Source: Candidatus Methanoliparum thermophilum | GTDB lineage: Archaea; Halobacteriota; Methanoliparia; Methanoliparales; Methanoliparaceae | Reading direction: 5' to 3' | DNA: 64,000 nucleotides | Assembly (NCBI GenBank): GCA_004212075.1 | Contig: RXIF01000004.1 | Location: forward strand, 248,001 to 312,000 | In this document: in pieces, positions 25,440 to 34,898 of the stretch | Numbering within the stretch: the first letter of the stretch is position 1 | Layout of the letters: each line of letters starts with the position of its first letter | Made by a program: the position numbers and the translations under genes | Notes under the pieces: generated by a model | Databases searched by the model: none | What the model was told of the DNA's origin: nothing | What the model saw: only the letters and a program-made list of their open reading frames with translations

Positions 25440-26600
25440 TTACAATAACCTGGGTGATACTACTCTTTTACGCTCTGCCATTCTATACCCGCTTATAACA
25501 CTTATGTAACCTGCCAATTCTTTATCTAGATCCGTATCTCCGGTGTCGACGAATAGATAAGGAGTCTCTCTCAGCTTTTGCGGCGTGGCTATTACTATTA
25601 TATTATCTATACCAACTTTTCTTATCACTTTTGAACTAATCTGCTGATTTCCTCTTCCGAATATAAACCCCTGGGTGCCTATCGGACTTACAATTATCTT
25701 TGCTATACCACTCAAATTTAATCTTTCCTGTTTTTCTAAAATATCCAATATTTCCCTCTCGTTAACGTCTTTTCCTACTAATCTTCCATCTTTTATTATA
25801 TCGACGCCCAACATAGTTTTTTTTATGTTTAATTCATCAGTAACAGATTTTGTGGTGTTTCCAGGTCCTATTATGTATAATATGCCATCCAGCATAACCT
25901 CTGAGATAAATTTCGCTATATCTCTCCTGCACCTCTCTTCATTATTGCCATAAAAGATGGTCTTTCGGTCTTGCACAAAAAAGGGTTTATATATGGTCGT
26001 TGCATATCCTATGATATCGATGCTTATATCTCCCCTCGTTCTATATTCTTCTTCGTCTATATCTACAATCTCTGCATCTCTTAATACTATATCATTATCC
26101 TTACGACAAAACTCGCTCAACAGATCGCCTGCTACTGTAGGATCTATAGCAAAAACGGATGAGTACATCTTGACTCCAGATGGTATCCCCAATATAGGCA
26201 AATCTTTTTTAGTTACACTATAAACGTCTTTTGCTGTGCCGTCCCCTCCACAGAAGAGTATGATATCTACTTTTTTGTCCATAAAACGTCGGCATGCCTC
26301 ACATGTATCTTTATAGGTAGTTTTTTCGCTTTTAACCGTATAAACAACCTTATAATCAAATCCAACCTTTTTAAGAATATTCTCTCCCATTACGTCAGAA
26401 CATGTAAAAAATTTAAAAGATATCCCCTCTTTTGTCTTTTTTTTATCGCTTAAACGCTGTAAAGCAATACCAGCTCTTCTCTCGGCTATATATATCCCGC
26501 CCATAGCGATTGCTCTATCCAATGCATCATCGTCAGTTCCTTTTAGTCCAAGACTACCACCCATACCCGCGATAGGGTTTACCAGAAAGCCGATATTCAT
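25440..26600 (-). CDS. ATP-NAD kinase-like protein (COG3199 type)
   Basis: A 386-residue protein of the diacylglycerol-kinase/NAD-kinase fold. The N-terminal MNIGFLVNPIAGMGGSLGLKGTD is typical of the COG3199 group. The nucleotide-binding motif is FCGGDGTAKDVYSV, and ILGIPSGVKMYSSVFAIDP follows. Members are predicted polyphosphate- or ATP-dependent NAD kinases, but several act on other substrates. A canonical NAD kinase is also encoded at 58645-59424, so this one may have a different target. It follows trpB2 by 51 bp on the same strand. Confidence 0.8.
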   Translation of the reverse strand: MNIGFLVNPIAGMGGSLGLKGTDDDALDRAIAMGGIYIAERRAGIALQRLSDKKKTKEGISFKFFTCSDVMGENILKKVGFDYKVVYTVKSEKTTYKDTCEACRRFMDKKVDIILFCGGDGTAKDVYSVTKKDLPILGIPSGVKMYSSVFAIDPTVAGDLLSEFCRKDNDIVLRDAEIVDIDEEEYRTRGDISIDIIGYATTIYKPFFVQDRKTIFYGNNEERCRRDIAKFISEVMLDGILYIIGPGNTTKSVTDELNIKKTMLGVDIIKDGRLVGKDVNEREILDILEKQERLNLSGIAKIIVSPIGTQGFIFGRGNQQISSKVIRKVGIDNIIVIATPQKLRETPYLFVDTGDTDLDKELAGYISVISGYRMAERKRVVSPRLL

Positions 26601-26651
26601 AATATCTTTTTATAATCATAAATTAAAAAATTAAGAGTTTTAAAATTTTGA

Positions 26652-28016
26652 TCAGATCTTAGGTAGGCGTTCCAAAGACTGTTTTACCAGTTCAGCAGGA
26701 TATTCGTAATCTACCAATCTCCCATCAAAGTATGCTTCATACGACGATAAATCAAAATATCCGTGACCTGAGTTATTAAACAGTATCGTCTTTGGTGTAT
26801 TATCTTTTTTGCATCTCAATGCCTCATCTATTACCGCTTTTATAGCATGAGCAGATTCTGGAGCCACAATGAACCCCTCTGTGTTTGCAAACGTTATTGC
26901 CGCATTGAATACCTCCGTCTGATAGTACGCAACGGCATCGATCAGCTTATCGTTGTAGAGATTACATAGCAGCGGGGCGTTACCATGATATCTTAATCCA
27001 CCAGCATGGATTGGTGGTGGTACAAAGTCATGACCTAGAGTAAACATCTTCAATAGAGGTGTTAACCCTGCTTGATCACCGAAATCGTAAGTATAAAGTC
27101 CACTTTTGAGTTTAGGACAAGCCATCGATTCACATGCTACCACTCTTAAATCGGGTTTTTTGCCTTTTATCTTATCGTATAAAAAAGGGAATACGGTACC
27201 TGAAAAATTCGACCCTCCGCCCACACATCCAAAGATTACATCAGGATACTCATCGATCTGTTCAAACTGCCTTTTTGCTTCTAGTCCTATGATCGTCTGA
27301 TGAAGACAGACATGGTTAAGAACGGAACCCAAGGCATAATGTGTATTATCATCAGATAATGCATCTTCTACAGCCTCTGATATTGCAATTCCAAGACTTC
27401 CTGGTGTGTTTGGATCTTTTTCCAATATAGCTCGTCCGGATTTTGTTCTATCGGTTGGACTGGATAGGCATTCTGCACCCCATACTTGCATCATACTTTT
27501 ACGATACGGTTTCTGTTCGTAACTAGCACGAACCATATAAACTCTGCATTTGATACCGAATAACTTCGTACCGAATGCTAACGCGGATCCCCATTGTCCC
27601 GCACCAGTCTCGGTAGTTATCACCTCAATACCCTCTTCAAGATTATAGTACGTCTGAGGAACCGATGTATTAGATTTATGGCTGCCCGGCGGAGATACGC
27701 CCTCCCATTTGTAATATATTTTTGCAGGGGTTTTTAGATATTTTTCCAATCGTCGGGCACGATAAAGAGGAGTAGGTCTCCATATTCTATAAATATCTCT
27801 CACATCCTCAGGTATAGTGATCCATCTCTCCGTGCTCATCTCCTGTCTTATGAGTCCCATAGGGAATATCGCCTTAAGATCGTCTGATTTTAATGGTTTT
27901 AACGTAGCAGGGTTTAAAGGCGGATCTAACGGCGTAGGTAAGTCTGCCTGGATGTTATACCACTCTTTAGGTATATCTTCCTCGTCCAATAAAATTTTTG
28001 TTGTCTTATCGTTCAT
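26652..28016 (-). CDS. trpB2: Tryptophan synthase beta-like protein, TrpB2 type
   Basis: PLP enzyme joining indole and serine. The 454 residues match the longer TrpB2 class. Residues 1-30 carry the TrpB2-specific extension ([21 protein letters not shown]), the PLP lysine is in [17 protein letters not shown], and [16 protein letters not shown] and [11 protein letters not shown] bind substrate and phosphate. TrpB2 enzymes usually work without TrpA. No other trp genes are adjacent; it sits between an NadR-like kinase and the NAD-kinase-like gene. Confidence 0.92.
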   Translation of the reverse strand: MNDKTTKILLDEEDIPKEWYNIQADLPTPLDPPLNPATLKPLKSDDLKAIFPMGLIRQEMSTERWITIPEDVRDIYRIWRPTPLYRARRLEKYLKTPAKIYYKWEGVSPPGSHKSNTSVPQTYYNLEEGIEVITTETGAGQWGSALAFGTKLFGIKCRVYMVRASYEQKPYRKSMMQVWGAECLSSPTDRTKSGRAILEKDPNTPGSLGIAISEAVEDALSDDNTHYALGSVLNHVCLHQTIIGLEAKRQFEQIDEYPDVIFGCVGGGSNFSGTVFPFLYDKIKGKKPDLRVVACESMACPKLKSGLYTYDFGDQAGLTPLLKMFTLGHDFVPPPIHAGGLRYHGNAPLLCNLYNDKLIDAVAYYQTEVFNAAITFANTEGFIVAPESAHAIKAVIDEALRCKKDNTPKTILFNNSGHGYFDLSSYEAYFDGRLVDYEYPAELVKQSLERLPKI

Positions 28017-28017
28017 T

Positions 28018-28623
28018 TTATTGATCTCTCCATTCTTTGAATTCTGTGTTAAAATTTTCTCTATCTATCAGCACCTCAATAATCTTTGCAAATATACTCT
28101 CATCGTTATTCAACACTTTTATATTATGATTAATCTTAAGGTTTTCCAACCTTTCTTTTATCTCCTCGTCTATCATGAATCTGAACAACTCGTTAACATC
28201 TCTGAACCCATCGGATGATGCTTTCGTTTGTATAGGAATATATACAATTATATCGTAAGATCGGTTATTCTCTTCTATCGTTTCCATAAGATTTTTATTT
28301 ATTATCTTCTCTTTATGCCCATATAACTCAAGATATACAAAATTATCTATTGTAGTCCTATCGGTTATAAGCACATACTGGCCACCTTTGATTAGATAAT
28401 CAGACTTTATCTTCTCTTTTATCTCACGTTCCTTTCTTATCTGTTCCTCAATTATCATTTTTTGAACATGAAACTCTTTTAATGAACTTTTTCTGCCTCG
28501 TCTTGCCAATTCTTCTATTATATAAACTGTAAATCCTTCTTTGCTTAAATATTCTTTTAATTTTCTGACGAATGTTGTTTTTCCTGTAGAGTGTGCCCCA
28601 ACGACACCTATTTTTGTTATCAT
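28018..28623 (-). CDS. NadR/AAA_28-like P-loop kinase
   Basis: A 201-residue ATPase starting [20 protein letters not shown], with a clear Walker A at residues 9-17. [13 protein letters not shown] and [19 protein letters not shown] are the substrate and DR motifs of the AAA_28 group, which includes the ribosylnicotinamide kinase domain of NadR. The true substrate is unknown. Its stop lies one base before the trpB2 start, so the genes are co-transcribed. With the downstream NAD-kinase-like gene it may hint at a nucleotide-cofactor theme. Confidence 0.7.
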   Translation of the reverse strand: MITKIGVVGAHSTGKTTFVRKLKEYLSKEGFTVYIIEELARRGRKSSLKEFHVQKMIIEEQIRKEREIKEKIKSDYLIKGGQYVLITDRTTIDNFVYLELYGHKEKIINKNLMETIEENNRSYDIIVYIPIQTKASSDGFRDVNELFRFMIDEEIKERLENLKINHNIKVLNNDESIFAKIIEVLIDRENFNTEFKEWRDQ

Positions 28624-28687
28624 AATGTCGATCTAATCAAATTAGAAATGTTTATCTTACCAAATGATTCTAACGATATTAATAAAT

Positions 28688-29251
28688 ATGTTTCCAAAGA
28701 TTAAAAAATACTTGATATTTACTATAATCATTTTTTTTTGTTCGACGATTATAGGTATAACATACGCTAGTACATCCCTATCAGAGCCTGATCTTATAGA
28801 GTTAATAGACGATCAGATCTCTGGATTTATAAAAGATCAGCCAGATTACATCTTAGCACTTTTTATATTTTTCAATAATGCATCTACCTGTTTTTTATCT
28901 ATAATTTTTGGTTTATTCTTCGGCATATTTCCTTTCATCGTTTTAATCTTGAATGGCTTCTTAATGGGTTATTTGGCATATTTTGCCTATTTAGAGAGAG
29001 GAGTAGCTTATTCAATATTAGCATTGTTCCCTCACGGTGTAATTGAACTAACAGCTGTTTTTATATGTTGTGCGCTTGGTTTAAGGATAGGAGCATCTTT
29101 TTTTAAAAAAATAACTGATCTTTATACTCCAATCTTTCCCGAAATCATAAACGCTCTTAAAATTTTTATATACGTATCGATACCTCTTCTCTTAATAGCA
29201 GCATTTATAGAGATATATATAACACCTTTGCTAATTAAGATGTTTTTATAA
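28688..29251 (+). CDS. SpoIIM/stage II sporulation M-like membrane protein
   Basis: An integral membrane protein of about 187 residues and four to five helices. The conserved ALFIFFNNASTCFLSIIFG and LFPHGVIELTAVFICCALG segments are those of the SpoIIM (DUF95) family, common in archaea with unknown function. The second in-frame ATG (28688) is preferred because it leads directly into the hydrophobic N-terminus. The codons from 28664 have no ribosome binding site. A TATA-like TTTATCTTA lies near 28650. Confidence 0.75.
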   Translation: MFPKIKKYLIFTIIIFFCSTIIGITYASTSLSEPDLIELIDDQISGFIKDQPDYILALFIFFNNASTCFLSIIFGLFFGIFPFIVLILNGFLMGYLAYFAYLERGVAYSILALFPHGVIELTAVFICCALGLRIGASFFKKITDLYTPIFPEIINALKIFIYVSIPLLLIAAFIEIYITPLLIKMFL

Positions 29252-29280
29252 AGCAATAATTTTTTTTAAAGGAGTGTAAC

Positions 29281-29292
29281 TTTTATATATTA
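29281..29292 (+). promoter_or_regulatory. TATA box of the cdhAB operon
   Basis: TTTTATATATTA lies about 40-50 bp upstream of the cdhA ATG, with AAAAAAGGAG at about 29312-29321 as ribosome binding site. Spacing fits a transcription start near 29312. Confidence 0.45.
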
Positions 29293-29330
29293 TAACCTTT
29301 TTGTTACCTGTAAAAAAGGAGTTTTAGAAT

Positions 29331-31721
29331 ATGGTAAAATTAAAACCAGGAATATTCGATATTGAAGATTTGGAAAATGTTAAAATCGAGATCAAGGAGA
29401 TTATGGGCGAGAAGATGCCTGAAGAGGAATGGGCGCCGATGGGTCCGACACCAAAACCGAAAATTCCAGATTTGAGATATTGGGATAGAATTTTATTGAA
29501 GAGATATCCACCGTTTTATGCACCACAGTGTGACACCTGTATACTTTGCACGATGGGAAAATGCGATCTTACGGGAAACAAAAGAGGTGCATGTGGTATA
29601 AGCTTAGAAGCGATGCAGGGAAGGATCGTCCTTCTAGCATGCTTGGCAGGATGCAGTGCCCACGCTGCACACGGGAGACATATGCTGCACGACATAGAGC
29701 ATATGAAAGGAGAGTTAGACAAGATCCCGATCGACTTCGGAACAGAGATAAATGTTGAGGCTCCGTTAACACGATTGATAACCGGAATAAAACCCAAAAC
29801 GGTTGCAGATCTGAAAGAGGTCTTCTCTTATATAGAGGAGAATATTGTTCAGTTAGGAGACGCGCTTCACACAGGACAAGAAGGTTCTGCTTTAGATTTT
29901 GAGTCTAAGGCATACCAGATGGGTATGCTTGATTCTTTGGGAAAGGAGGCCGCAGATATAGCACAGATAGCAGCATTCAACTTCCCAATTGGACCTGATC
30001 GCCCGTTGTTGGATGTAGGGATGGGAACTTTAGATACTAACAAGGCAGTCATCCTTGTGATAGGGCACAACGCTCCGCCTGCAACGAATATATGTGATTA
30101 CATTCAAGATCACAATCTGGAGGATGAGGTGGATATTGGGGGTGTCTGTTGTACGGCTCTCGACTCTTCCAGATACTCCACAATTGTTAAACTTGCCAGC
30201 TCGCTCGGAAGGCAGTTGAGGGTTATACGGGCAGGTTTAGTTGATTGTATCGTCGTAGATGAGCAGTGCATACGAGCGGATATAATCGAGCAGGCTCAGA
30301 AGGTCGGAACACCAGTGATATTCGCGAACGACAAGAAAATGCATAACTTGGAGATCAGGGATGGAGATGACCCCGATGAGATCGTGAAGGATCTTGTCTC
30401 TGGAAACGTTCCAGGCGTTGTTTTACTGGATCCGCTCAACGTGGGTGAGGTTGCCGTGAAGGTTGCTCAGCAGATAAAGCCGATCAGGAGAAAGAAGGGC
30501 TGGATCCTCTCGGACGAAGAATTCAAGAAACAGGTGGAAGCCTGTACGAATTGTGGAAACTGTACGATAGCATGTCCAAATGGAATAAGGATCGGTGATG
30601 GACATAAACTTGCCGCTGAAGGAGATAGCTCTCTGTTGGCATCGCAATTCGATATCTGTATCGGTTGCGGAAGGTGTGAACAGGTATGCCCGCAGAACAT
30701 ACCGATCGTCAGCACGATGATAAAGGCTGCATGGCCTCTGATACAGGAGGAGAAAGGAAAGATAAGACAGGCAAGAGGCCCTATATTTGATACAGAGATA
30801 AGAACTGTTGGAGCACCGCTCGTTCTTGGGACGATACCAGGAATAATAGCCCCAATCGGATGTGGGAACTATCCAAACGGGACCAAAGACGTATACACCA
30901 TTGCGAAAGAGTTTGGTGATCGGGGTTACATCGTCTGTTTGACGGGATGCATGTTGATCGACACCGGGTTATACAAGGACGAGGATGGAAAAACGCTCTT
31001 TGAGACACATCCAGACGTCTTCGATAAAGGTGGGATCATAAACGTGGGTTCCTGCGTCTCGAATGCACACATACACGATGCAGCGATCAAGGTCGCGAAT
31101 ATCTTCGCCCAGAGAAATATAAGAGGAAACTACGCAGAGATCGCCGATTATATATTAAACAGGGTCGGAGCATGTGGAGTTGCCTGGGGAGCAATGTCAC
31201 AGAAGGCAGCATCAATCGCTGCAGGATTCAACAGACTTGGAGTTCCTGCTGTTGTAGGCCCGCACAGTATAAAATATAGAAGATCTTTCTTAGGTAGAAA
31301 AGATAAAGAGGAAGATTGGTATGTTTATGATGCAAGGAACGGCGAACGTGTCTATGTAGGACCTGTACCTGAGCATCTACTAGTCGTAGCCGAGACGATA
31401 GAAGAGTGCATACCCTTAACAGCTAAACTTTGTATGAGAGCTGCAGATACTCCTGCGGGTAGATCTATAAAATTGACCCATTATATAGACTTAAACCAGA
31501 AATATTTGGGTGATTATCCAGATGATTGGCATCTCTTCGTAAGATCCGAGGCAGATCTTCCTATAGCTAAGAGAACGGAGTTATTGCAGAAATTAGAGGC
31601 AGAACAGGGATGGAAGATAGATTGGAAATCGAAAAAGATTGTTGAGGGACCAAAGGTTTATTACAATCCATCATTTGATCCTACAAACATAAAAGATTTA
31701 ATTAGAACAAAGAAGGAGTAA
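29331..31721 (+). CDS. cdhA: CO dehydrogenase/acetyl-CoA synthase complex, alpha subunit
   Basis: The nickel CO dehydrogenase of the archaeal ACDS complex; it interconverts CO2 and CO during acetyl-CoA synthesis or cleavage. The 796 residues match the family. An N-terminal cysteine set (QCDTCILCTMGKCD, then GACG) binds the B and D clusters. Two ferredoxin-type clusters follow at CTNCGNCTIACPNG (about residue 405) and CIGCGRCEQVCPQN (about residue 443). C-cluster ligands are in the C-terminal part (GCGNYPNG, GSCVSNAHI, GACGVAWGAMS). cdhB follows 5 bp downstream, but the beta, gamma and delta subunits are not here. A TATA box and AAAAAAGGAG precede it. Confidence 0.95.
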   Translation: MVKLKPGIFDIEDLENVKIEIKEIMGEKMPEEEWAPMGPTPKPKIPDLRYWDRILLKRYPPFYAPQCDTCILCTMGKCDLTGNKRGACGISLEAMQGRIVLLACLAGCSAHAAHGRHMLHDIEHMKGELDKIPIDFGTEINVEAPLTRLITGIKPKTVADLKEVFSYIEENIVQLGDALHTGQEGSALDFESKAYQMGMLDSLGKEAADIAQIAAFNFPIGPDRPLLDVGMGTLDTNKAVILVIGHNAPPATNICDYIQDHNLEDEVDIGGVCCTALDSSRYSTIVKLASSLGRQLRVIRAGLVDCIVVDEQCIRADIIEQAQKVGTPVIFANDKKMHNLEIRDGDDPDEIVKDLVSGNVPGVVLLDPLNVGEVAVKVAQQIKPIRRKKGWILSDEEFKKQVEACTNCGNCTIACPNGIRIGDGHKLAAEGDSSLLASQFDICIGCGRCEQVCPQNIPIVSTMIKAAWPLIQEEKGKIRQARGPIFDTEIRTVGAPLVLGTIPGIIAPIGCGNYPNGTKDVYTIAKEFGDRGYIVCLTGCMLIDTGLYKDEDGKTLFETHPDVFDKGGIINVGSCVSNAHIHDAAIKVANIFAQRNIRGNYAEIADYILNRVGACGVAWGAMSQKAASIAAGFNRLGVPAVVGPHSIKYRRSFLGRKDKEEDWYVYDARNGERVYVGPVPEHLLVVAETIEECIPLTAKLCMRAADTPAGRSIKLTHYIDLNQKYLGDYPDDWHLFVRSEADLPIAKRTELLQKLEAEQGWKIDWKSKKIVEGPKVYYNPSFDPTNIKDLIRTKKE

Positions 31722-31726
31722 AAAAA

Positions 31727-32254
31727 ATGGCAGAACTTAAAATGTTACCTTTTGATGCAGGGAACATACCCGGACCAAAGATGGGCCGGGTTACTGCACC
31801 CAAAATTATCGGAAAGATGATAAAAAGGGCAAAAAAGCCTCTTTTAATCTGTGGATCTAATATAGAGGAACATGGATCGATAGATAAGGCTATAGAGATC
31901 GGAAAGAAAGGGATACCCATTGCTGCAAGTGGTAATGCCATAGTCGCTTTCAGGAATAAAGGATATATGGATAATGTAAAATATGTCTTATTAAATGACT
32001 TGGCAAACTGTTTAAGGGATCCTGAATGGAAGGGACTCGATGGTAAAGGAAATTATGATACGGTAATCTTTATAGGATCGCTTTATTATCTGACTTCTGG
32101 AATACTCGCTTCATTAAAGAATTTTGTACCGCATATAAAGGCATTGGCTATAGATCCTTATTATCAGCCAAACGCAGATATGACTTTTGGTGATATTTGG
32201 AGAAAAAAAGACGAGTATTTAGCTATGCTTGATGAGGTTATAGGCGAACTTTAA
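31727..32254 (+). CDS. cdhB: CO dehydrogenase/acetyl-CoA synthase complex, epsilon subunit
   Basis: Partner of CdhA in the alpha2-epsilon2 CO dehydrogenase core, with a DHS-like NAD/FAD-binding fold thought to aid electron transfer. The 175 residues begin MAELKMLPFDAGNIPGPKMG, and the KPLLICGSNIEEHGSIDKAI and FIGSLYYLTSGILASLKNF segments are typical. It is 5 bp from cdhA. A large hairpin starts 9 bp after its stop. Confidence 0.92.
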   Translation: MAELKMLPFDAGNIPGPKMGRVTAPKIIGKMIKRAKKPLLICGSNIEEHGSIDKAIEIGKKGIPIAASGNAIVAFRNKGYMDNVKYVLLNDLANCLRDPEWKGLDGKGNYDTVIFIGSLYYLTSGILASLKNFVPHIKALAIDPYYQPNADMTFGDIWRKKDEYLAMLDEVIGEL

Positions 32255-32263
32255 AACCCACAG

Positions 32264-32326
32264 GTTCTTCACTCCCATCCATTGCAAATCTTCGATTTGA
32301 AACTGGATTGCACAGGAGTGAAGAAC
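32264..32326 (+). terminator. Nested long hairpin after cdhB
   Basis: The outer arms GTTCTTCACTCC (32264-32275) and GGAGTGAAGAAC (32315-32326) are perfect 12-bp complements. Inside, ATCCA pairs with TGGAT, and the apex is CAAATC-TTC-GATTTG. This gives about 23 paired bases over 63 nt, immediately after cdhB. It could terminate or stabilise the cdhAB transcript ahead of rpoK. There is no U tract, so RNA processing or an inserted palindrome is equally possible. Confidence 0.45.
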
Positions 32327-32394
32327 ATCTATTTTCAAAGGGAGGTGCAGGAACCGTAGGTTCTGCAAGAGCATCTGTTTTCAGCAAGAGGTGG
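32326..32394. repeat. Imperfect direct repeats flanking a palindrome upstream of rpoK
   Basis: CATCTATTTTCAAAGGGAGGTG (from 32327) recurs as CATCTGTTTTCAGCAAGAGGTG (from 32372). Both end in a Shine-Dalgarno-like AGGTG. Between them lies GGAACCGTAGGTTCTGC (32350-32366), a GAACC-GTA-GGTTC hairpin. The arrangement suggests a local duplication or a short inserted element in the rpoK leader. Confidence 0.45.
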
Positions 32395-32398
32395 TTTT

Positions 32399-32590
32399 TT
32401 GGAATTAGAATATACAAAATTTGAACGGGCAAGGATACTATCCGCACGGGCTTTACAGATAGCAAATGGAGCCCGGATCTTTATAGATCCAAAAGGTGAG
32501 ACAGATCCTATTTTGATCGCAAAAATGGAGTATGAGGCAGGACAAATACCAATAAAGGTATTAAAAACATCACAAATCTTTGATTCGTAA
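32399..32590 (+). CDS. rpoK: DNA-directed RNA polymerase subunit K
   Basis: The archaeal Rpb6/omega homologue that stabilises polymerase assembly. The 63-residue protein begins at TTG (32399) as MELEYTKFERARILSARALQ and contains NGARIFIDPKGETDPILIAK, the family core. AGAGGTGG at 32387-32394 serves as ribosome binding site. It follows cdhB after a 144-bp leader filled with palindromes. Confidence 0.9.
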   Translation: MELEYTKFERARILSARALQIANGARIFIDPKGETDPILIAKMEYEAGQIPIKVLKTSQIFDS

Positions 32591-32648
32591 CAAAAAAAAG
32601 AATAAACAGATAAACAATCCTTGGATTGGATGAATAACGATCAATTAA

Positions 32649-33674
32649 TCAAGAAGATACTATATTTATCTTTATCTCCTCGACATCCTGTATATATTCT
32701 GCTATCCTGATCAAGCTATCTACTATAGATAACTTATAAACGCCATACATAACATCATCGTAGCTGCTTTTCAGTATTTTTTCGTAGAGATCCGAGCTTC
32801 CTTCATCTATTATCTTTTTGGCATTTTTTATAATTCTATTAGACTCGTTAATATTCATTTTATCTGCTGTTAAAGAGCTTAACGATGCGGATAATATATC
32901 CTGTATCTCATTACAAACATTTAATAAACCATCCGGCGTGTTGTTCAACAAGATAAGATTTTTTGCTATATTTTTTATATGGTCACAGATTCGTTCTATA
33001 CTTTTTATTAGTACTCTATACTCTACGATAACTTTTATTTTTAAGATACCAACCTTTTTTCCAATTTCTGGTATGTCTAATGCCTCTTTAAGTTGTCTCA
33101 CTATCAATAGATAGAATCTATTAATCTCTTTATCTCTTTGAATTATATCCTCTAAAAATCGAGTTTTTCTCTCTTTTAAACTATACATCATATCTCTAAA
33201 CATAGATTCTGTCATATCTTTCAGTCCGTTTATTACTTTATCCAGAGAAAAATCTTCATGATTTATAAAACATCTTAAAACTATCTCTTTACTGGACTCT
33301 TCGATTACCTCTAATCCCATAATCTGTTCCCTGATTTTATCTTTCAATCCTTTTTTATAATTATTCGTTAATTTTTTTTTGAATACGATTCTTATAATAT
33401 CAATACCAGCCAGATAATATGCTACAATTTTTCTATATATATTATCAATGAGCAAGTCTTCATCCTTACTTAATTCGATCTTTGATTCAGAGATACTTTT
33501 TTTACCTATATTATCAACTAATATCGTATTATCGTCCCTCAAAACTAAGTTTACTTCATCTCCTTTCCTCAACCCCATCTTCTTTACCCATTCTATTGGA
33601 ATAGAGAGTACATAAGTAGAGCCGCCTGTAATTTGCAATTTCCGTTTTATTATATCTCTTACCACTTTTTGCAC
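32649..33674 (-). CDS. AbrB-PhoU fusion regulator, copy 2
   Basis: A 341-residue protein with an N-terminal SpoVT/AbrB-type swapped-hairpin domain (LQITGGSTYVLSIPIEWVKK, residues 12-60) and two PhoU-like three-helix repeats (about residues 115-335). It is a close paralogue of the neighbour at 33681-34715, 6 bp upstream, so the pair arose by tandem duplication. Such fusions are found in archaeal phosphate loci and are thought to link a PhoU sensor to DNA binding. Its operon is divergent from pstS, which supports a role controlling the phosphate genes. Confidence 0.8.
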   Translation of the reverse strand: MQKVVRDIIKRKLQITGGSTYVLSIPIEWVKKMGLRKGDEVNLVLRDDNTILVDNIGKKSISESKIELSKDEDLLIDNIYRKIVAYYLAGIDIIRIVFKKKLTNNYKKGLKDKIREQIMGLEVIEESSKEIVLRCFINHEDFSLDKVINGLKDMTESMFRDMMYSLKERKTRFLEDIIQRDKEINRFYLLIVRQLKEALDIPEIGKKVGILKIKVIVEYRVLIKSIERICDHIKNIAKNLILLNNTPDGLLNVCNEIQDILSASLSSLTADKMNINESNRIIKNAKKIIDEGSSDLYEKILKSSYDDVMYGVYKLSIVDSLIRIAEYIQDVEEIKINIVSS

Positions 33675-33680
33675 CTCATT

Positions 33681-34715
33681 TTAATTATTACCATATGTAT
33701 TTGATTTTTCTATATTCATGTTGATAATAAGCTCGTTGATATCTGCAAGATATCCAGATATCCTTTCTAAACTGTTCAGTATCGTTATGAACAGTATCTT
33801 CTTAGAAAAAGCAACCTCTTCTGTTAATATATCTTTTTTTAATAAATTAACCTCTTCAATCAATTCTTTTGCCTTATTTATATTTATGTTTACCTCATCT
33901 ACTCTGTTCTTGAATAGAATATTCAACGAATCGATGTATAATTTTTTTATATTATCGGTTATACCAAAAAACTGTGGTGGATAATCGATACTATCATTTT
34001 CGGTTTGTATGACACTGTCTCCTATTTTTTTTATATGATCGCTTATCCTCTCTATATTTTTAACGATAAGCCTATAATTAAAAATTTGAGTAGTATCTTT
34101 GATACCAATCTTTTTTCTTATAGAGTTATACTCTGCCGCCTCGATCAACTGTCTTATTGCAAAAAGATAAAACCTGTTCACTTCTCTATCTCTCTGCACG
34201 ACCTCTCGAGCTAGATTTGTATCTCCTTTTTTTAATGATAAAACGGTATCCTCGTACATTATCTCTACTATATTACCCATAGTATTCAGAATGTTCGAAA
34301 ATGAAAAATCTTCATAGTTTATAAAACACCGTAGGATCATCTCTTTATTTGACTCGCTTACCACATCCAATCCGATGAGCAATTTTCTGGCGGTATTTTT
34401 AAACCATTTTTTATAAATCTTGTCAAATCCTTCTTCCGGAGCGATAATTTTTATAAAATCATAACCTACAAGATAGTAAGCAACTACTAATCGGTAAATA
34501 TCCTCTATACTGTCTTTCTCATCCACTGTTATAGATATATCAAGACTTTCTCTCTTCTTCTCTTCTCCGATTAATATTGTCTTGTCTTCTCTTAAAAATA
34601 GATGGACATGATCTCCTTTCTTTAATCCCATCTTCTTTACCCATTCTATCGGCAAGGATACGATATGGGTAAATCCCCCTGTTACCTGAATCTTTCGTTT
34701 TGCCTCTTTTATCAC
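33681..34715 (-). CDS. AbrB-PhoU fusion regulator, copy 1
   Basis: Same domain order as its neighbour: an AbrB-like N-terminus (IQVTGGFTHIVSLPIEWVKK, LKKGDHVHLFLREDKTILIG) and two PhoU repeats with the RDREVNRFYLFAIRQLIEA acidic/basic pattern. It has 344 residues. It starts 174 bp from the divergent pstS gene; that interval holds TATA-like sequences on both strands and is the likely binding region. Candidate repressor of the pst cluster, by inference from domains and position. Confidence 0.8.
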   Translation of the reverse strand: MIKEAKRKIQVTGGFTHIVSLPIEWVKKMGLKKGDHVHLFLREDKTILIGEEKKRESLDISITVDEKDSIEDIYRLVVAYYLVGYDFIKIIAPEEGFDKIYKKWFKNTARKLLIGLDVVSESNKEMILRCFINYEDFSFSNILNTMGNIVEIMYEDTVLSLKKGDTNLAREVVQRDREVNRFYLFAIRQLIEAAEYNSIRKKIGIKDTTQIFNYRLIVKNIERISDHIKKIGDSVIQTENDSIDYPPQFFGITDNIKKLYIDSLNILFKNRVDEVNININKAKELIEEVNLLKKDILTEEVAFSKKILFITILNSLERISGYLADINELIINMNIEKSNTYGNN

Positions 34716-34898
34716 TCGATCACCACTTTTAGATATTATTTACATATTATTAATTATATATACTGCTATATATATTTTACTATGATGTATAAATAATTAA
34801 TATTAATTTATTTATACCAGTTTAAATATATTTGTGGATAAATAGATTTATCTAAGTAAAATTGATAGAGGGAATAATTACTATTAAAGGTGGTATGT

